The notes under the pieces: generated by a model
Database searches by the model: none
Seen by the model: only the letters and a program-made list of their open reading frames with translations
What the model was told of the DNA's origin: nothing
Shown here: one piece after another, positions 5,604 through 7,218 of the stretch
Layout: each line of letters starts with the position of its first letter
Numbering within the stretch: position 1 is the stretch's first letter
Made by a program: the position numbers and the translations under genes
Origin: Amnimonas aquatica
GTDB taxonomy: Bacteria > Pseudomonadota > Gammaproteobacteria > Pseudomonadales > Moraxellaceae
Reading direction: 5' to 3'
Assembly (NCBI RefSeq): GCF_002943415.1
Contig: NZ_PTQZ01000077.1
Location: 274 to 7,491, forward strand
Length of the DNA: 7,218 nucleotides

Positions 5604-6302
5604 ATGACCGCCGCCGCCAGCCAGAAACCCCAGACCCGAACCCGCCGCACCCAGGCCGAGCGCAGCGAAGCCATGCGCCAGCGCCTGATCGAGGCCACCG
5701 TGCAGAGCCTGGACAGCGAGGGCTACGCCGGCACCACGGTGAGCACCATCATCACCATGGCCGGGGTCTCGCGCGGCGCGCCCATCCATCACTTCCCGAC
5801 CAAGTCGGCGCTGATCGAGGCCACGGCGGAACACCTGATCCGCGGCATCTACATCCACCTCGGGCATGCCGTGCGGCACATGGAAGACTCGGAAGATCGA
5901 CCCGCCGGACTGATCATGGCGAGCTGGCGCGGCATTTTCAGCACCCCGGAAAGCGGCGCGCTCATGGAGCTGATGATGGCCAGCCGGCGCGATGCCGAAC
6001 TGGCGGCGGTGCTGCGCAAGCTCTGGATCGCCGGCTACGAGGTGCTGGACGGCGCCTCGCGGCACTATTTCGAGCCCGCCGAGGACGGCCCCAACCCCAC
6101 CCACCTGTTCGTGCTCACGCACTGGCTGATGGGCGGCATGGCCATGGAGCGCCACCTCACCGACGGCGAGCACGTCAACGAGCACTTCCTGCAGCTCTGG
6201 TGCCGCGTGCTCGGCGCGCACCTGCGCCCGCGCGACGGCGTCACCACGCCGCCACCGCGCCCGGCGTTCTGGGACCAGGCGCTGACCGCGCGCGACGACT
6301 GA
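5604..6302 (+). CDS. TetR/AcrR family transcriptional regulator
   Basis: This 232-residue TetR-family regulator has an N-terminal DNA-binding domain at about 22-75. The helix-turn-helix reads TTVSTIITMAGVSRGAPIHH (44-63), followed by the family's FPTKSALIEA (64-73). A basic tail (RTRRTQAER, 12-20) precedes helix 1. The rest (about 76-232) is an all-helical ligand and dimer domain rich in Met, Leu, His and Trp, with no family-specific signature I can name. Ligand is unknown; divergence from an acyl-CoA dehydrogenase and the surrounding lipid genes suggest an acyl-CoA or fatty acid. P. aeruginosa DesT, a TetR protein beside desCB, is a functional parallel, but here the gene is 4 kb away from the desaturase, and I cannot claim orthology. 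The start at 5604 has GGGGAG about 10 nt upstream. It probably represses the dehydrogenase and itself through the two palindromes in the shared gap. Confidence 0.9.
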   Translation: MTAAASQKPQTRTRRTQAERSEAMRQRLIEATVQSLDSEGYAGTTVSTIITMAGVSRGAPIHHFPTKSALIEATAEHLIRGIYIHLGHAVRHMEDSEDRPAGLIMASWRGIFSTPESGALMELMMASRRDAELAAVLRKLWIAGYEVLDGASRHYFEPAEDGPNPTHLFVLTHWLMGGMAMERHLTDGEHVNEHFLQLWCRVLGAHLRPRDGVTTPPPRPAFWDQALTARDD

Positions 6303-6313
6303 ACGCACGCGCG

Positions 6314-6346
6314 GCCGGCATGCGTGGACGGCCCGCACCTGCCGGC
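6314..6346. terminator. Bidirectional terminator-like hairpin between tetR and hydroxylase
   Basis: GCCGGCA (6314-6320) pairs with TGCCGGC (6340-6346), continuing with TGCG (6321-6324) against CGCA (6334-6337) across a two-base CC bulge, and possibly GG with CC near the loop. The stem is at least 11 bp. It sits 11 nt after the tetR stop and 37 nt beyond the convergent hydroxylase stop, so it could serve both genes. No T tract is present on either side. Confidence 0.5.
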
Positions 6347-6383
6347 ACCGCACACGGCACATCCCCGGTGATGACCCCCGGCC

Positions 6384-6962
6384 TCAGGCCGCCTCGGCCC
6401 GGGGCACGCCGACAACCCGCCCCAGGCGCATCGGGTCGGGCAGGCGCCGCGCCAGCCAGGCCGGCAGATGCCGCAAGCCCAGCACATTGGTCTCGCGCAC
6501 ACCGTCCGGCATGAACTCGCGGGTGCCCATGACATAGTCGAACCAGGGCCGCGTCACGCACCAGTTGGCATCCGGATTGCGCCCCATGTGGTGGTCGTAG
6601 TGCCAGGGGATGCGGGCGCGGCCCCAGGCCGGGTCCATGTGCGACTGCTTGTGCACGCGGTAGTAGTTGGCCGCGCAGTACCACAGCGTGCCGACATAGA
6701 AAGGCGCCACCGGGAACAGCGGCGCGATGGCCGCGCTGGCAGCGATCAGCGACCAGGCCTCCTTGCCCTGCGCATGCCGACCGAGCGGGAAGCGCAGGTA
6801 GTTCGGATCGTGGTAGCCGTGCTTGCGCACCATCCTGTGGTGCTCGTGGAAATGGAAGGCCCACATGCCGCCGCGATCACGGCCGCGCTCGTGCAGCACA
6901 TGCTTGTGCATGAACCATTCGACGGCGTTGGCCGTCGCCAGACCCAGGGGAATGCCGATCAT
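6384..6962 (-). CDS. Fatty acid hydroxylase/sterol desaturase superfamily protein
   Basis: This 192-residue di-iron membrane oxygenase belongs to the fatty acid hydroxylase superfamily, which includes carotene hydroxylases, sterol desaturases and fatty acid hydroxylases. The histidine clusters are in the expected order: EWFMHKHVLH (15-24), HFHEHH (37-42), YRVHKQSH (101-108) and WHYDHHMGRNPDANW (120-134). Hydrophobic stretches lie at about 1-17 and 72-98. The block after the last cluster (NWCVTRPWFDYVMGT) is also typical. The length is short but includes every cluster, so it looks intact. The substrate cannot be told; a beta-carotene-hydroxylase-like or fatty-acid role are both possible, and no carotenoid gene is nearby. 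The ATG at 6962 has GGAG 7 nt upstream. A GTG at 7004 would add 14 hydrophilic residues with a poor ribosome binding site. It is convergent with tetR and divergent from the next gene. Confidence 0.85.
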   Translation of the reverse strand: MIGIPLGLATANAVEWFMHKHVLHERGRDRGGMWAFHFHEHHRMVRKHGYHDPNYLRFPLGRHAQGKEAWSLIAASAAIAPLFPVAPFYVGTLWYCAANYYRVHKQSHMDPAWGRARIPWHYDHHMGRNPDANWCVTRPWFDYVMGTREFMPDGVRETNVLGLRHLPAWLARRLPDPMRLGRVVGVPRAEAA

Positions 6963-7070
6963 CGCGCTGCTCCAGTGGTGAACCTGTCGCCGACCGCCCG
7001 TCACGGGCTACCGGCAGGGTCAGGCTAGCGTGTAGAGTCGGGCCGGTATTGACCGCACCGCCGCGCTGCC

Positions 7071-7218
7071 ATGGCACTCGAATCCCTGCCCGACCTGATG
7101 TGCTCGCCCACCGGCATTACCGCGCCCTACCTGCGCGAGCTGCTGCCGCAACCTGTCGATACCGCGGCCCTGACCGCGGCCGGCATCGATGCCGCTCGCC
7201 TGGCCGGCGACCACGGCT
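7071..7218 (+). CDS. N-terminal fragment of a possible AraC-family regulator (3' end outside window)
   Basis: The frame opens at ATG 7071 (a TGA at 7050 bounds it upstream) and runs without a stop to the window edge, giving 49 residues. The pattern PYLRELL...LTAAGIDAARLAGD resembles the start of AraC-type regulators with an arabinose-binding-like N-terminal domain, in which a helix is followed by an AAGID/AAGLD turn and a hydrophobic LA/LL step. The DNA-binding domain would be outside the window, so the family call is tentative. No clear ribosome binding site precedes 7071; an internal ATG at 7098 is an alternative. The 108 nt gap to the divergent hydroxylase start could hold promoters for both. 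Confidence 0.5.
   Translation, partial: MALESLPDLMCSPTGITAPYLRELLPQPVDTAALTAAGIDAARLAGDHG

Noticed and set aside
5432..5698. N-terminal extension of the dehydrogenase to 5698
   Set aside because: It would run through the promoter, the palindromes and into tetR. The extra residues do not look like part of the family, and the ATG at 5431 has a good ribosome binding site.
7018..7054. GGTCA (7018-7022) and TGACC (7050-7054) inverted repeat between the hydroxylase and the last gene
   Set aside because: Arms of only five bases, 27 bases apart, are expected by chance at this composition.
1..7218. Search for CRISPR arrays, insertion sequences, attachment sites, toxin-antitoxin or phage genes
   Set aside because: No regularly spaced repeats, terminal inverted repeats, transposase motifs or small toxin-like gene pairs were found; composition is uniform apart from the short AT-rich promoter gaps.

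Overview
GC-rich, densely packed bacterial chromosomal DNA. Almost every gene that can be named handles fatty acyl chains or membrane lipid. Base composition, short intergenic gaps and gene families point to a high-GC Pseudomonadota, probably a gammaproteobacterium. The reductase-desaturase pair resembles DesC/DesB of Pseudomonas aeruginosa and the Rv3230c/DesA3 pair of mycobacteria. The assignment is an inference, since no rRNA or other marker gene is present. I see no tRNA, rRNA, CRISPR array, insertion sequence, phage gene or plasmid function.

Layout: (1) At 1-1490 (+) lie the C-terminal 2Fe-2S ferredoxin domain of an oxidoreductase cut by the window edge and a membrane three-histidine-box fatty acid desaturase. 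The pair is closed by a strong hairpin. (2) At 1663-2052 (+) is a four-helix small membrane protein I do not recognise. (3) At 2110-5431 (-), in transcription order, are an LCAD-like acyl-CoA dehydrogenase (4259-5431), a PlsC-type acyltransferase (3405-4073) and a DUF445 membrane protein with an internally duplicated domain (2110-3330). (4) At 5604-6302 (+) is a TetR-family regulator divergent from the dehydrogenase. The 172 bp between them hold a good sigma70-like promoter facing the dehydrogenase, a 32 bp dyad over its predicted start point and a second perfect 6+4+6 palindrome. (5) At 6384-6962 (-) is a fatty acid hydroxylase/sterol desaturase superfamily protein, convergent with tetR. (6) At 7071-7218 (+) is the start of a gene, possibly an AraC-type regulator, cut by the window edge.

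How the genes could work together (inference): the ferredoxin-reductase passes electrons to the di-iron desaturase, which unsaturates acyl chains. The acyltransferase could place acyl chains on glycerolipid, the dehydrogenase starts acyl-CoA breakdown, and the hydroxylase may oxidise a lipid or carotenoid substrate. The TetR protein most likely senses an acyl-CoA or similar ligand and represses the dehydrogenase and perhaps itself.

The window looks like ordinary core lipid metabolism rather than a defence or mobile system. The points most worth a second look are the TetR operator architecture, the helix-G catalytic glutamate of the dehydrogenase, the duplicated DUF445 domain with altered signature residues, and the orphan four-helix protein.
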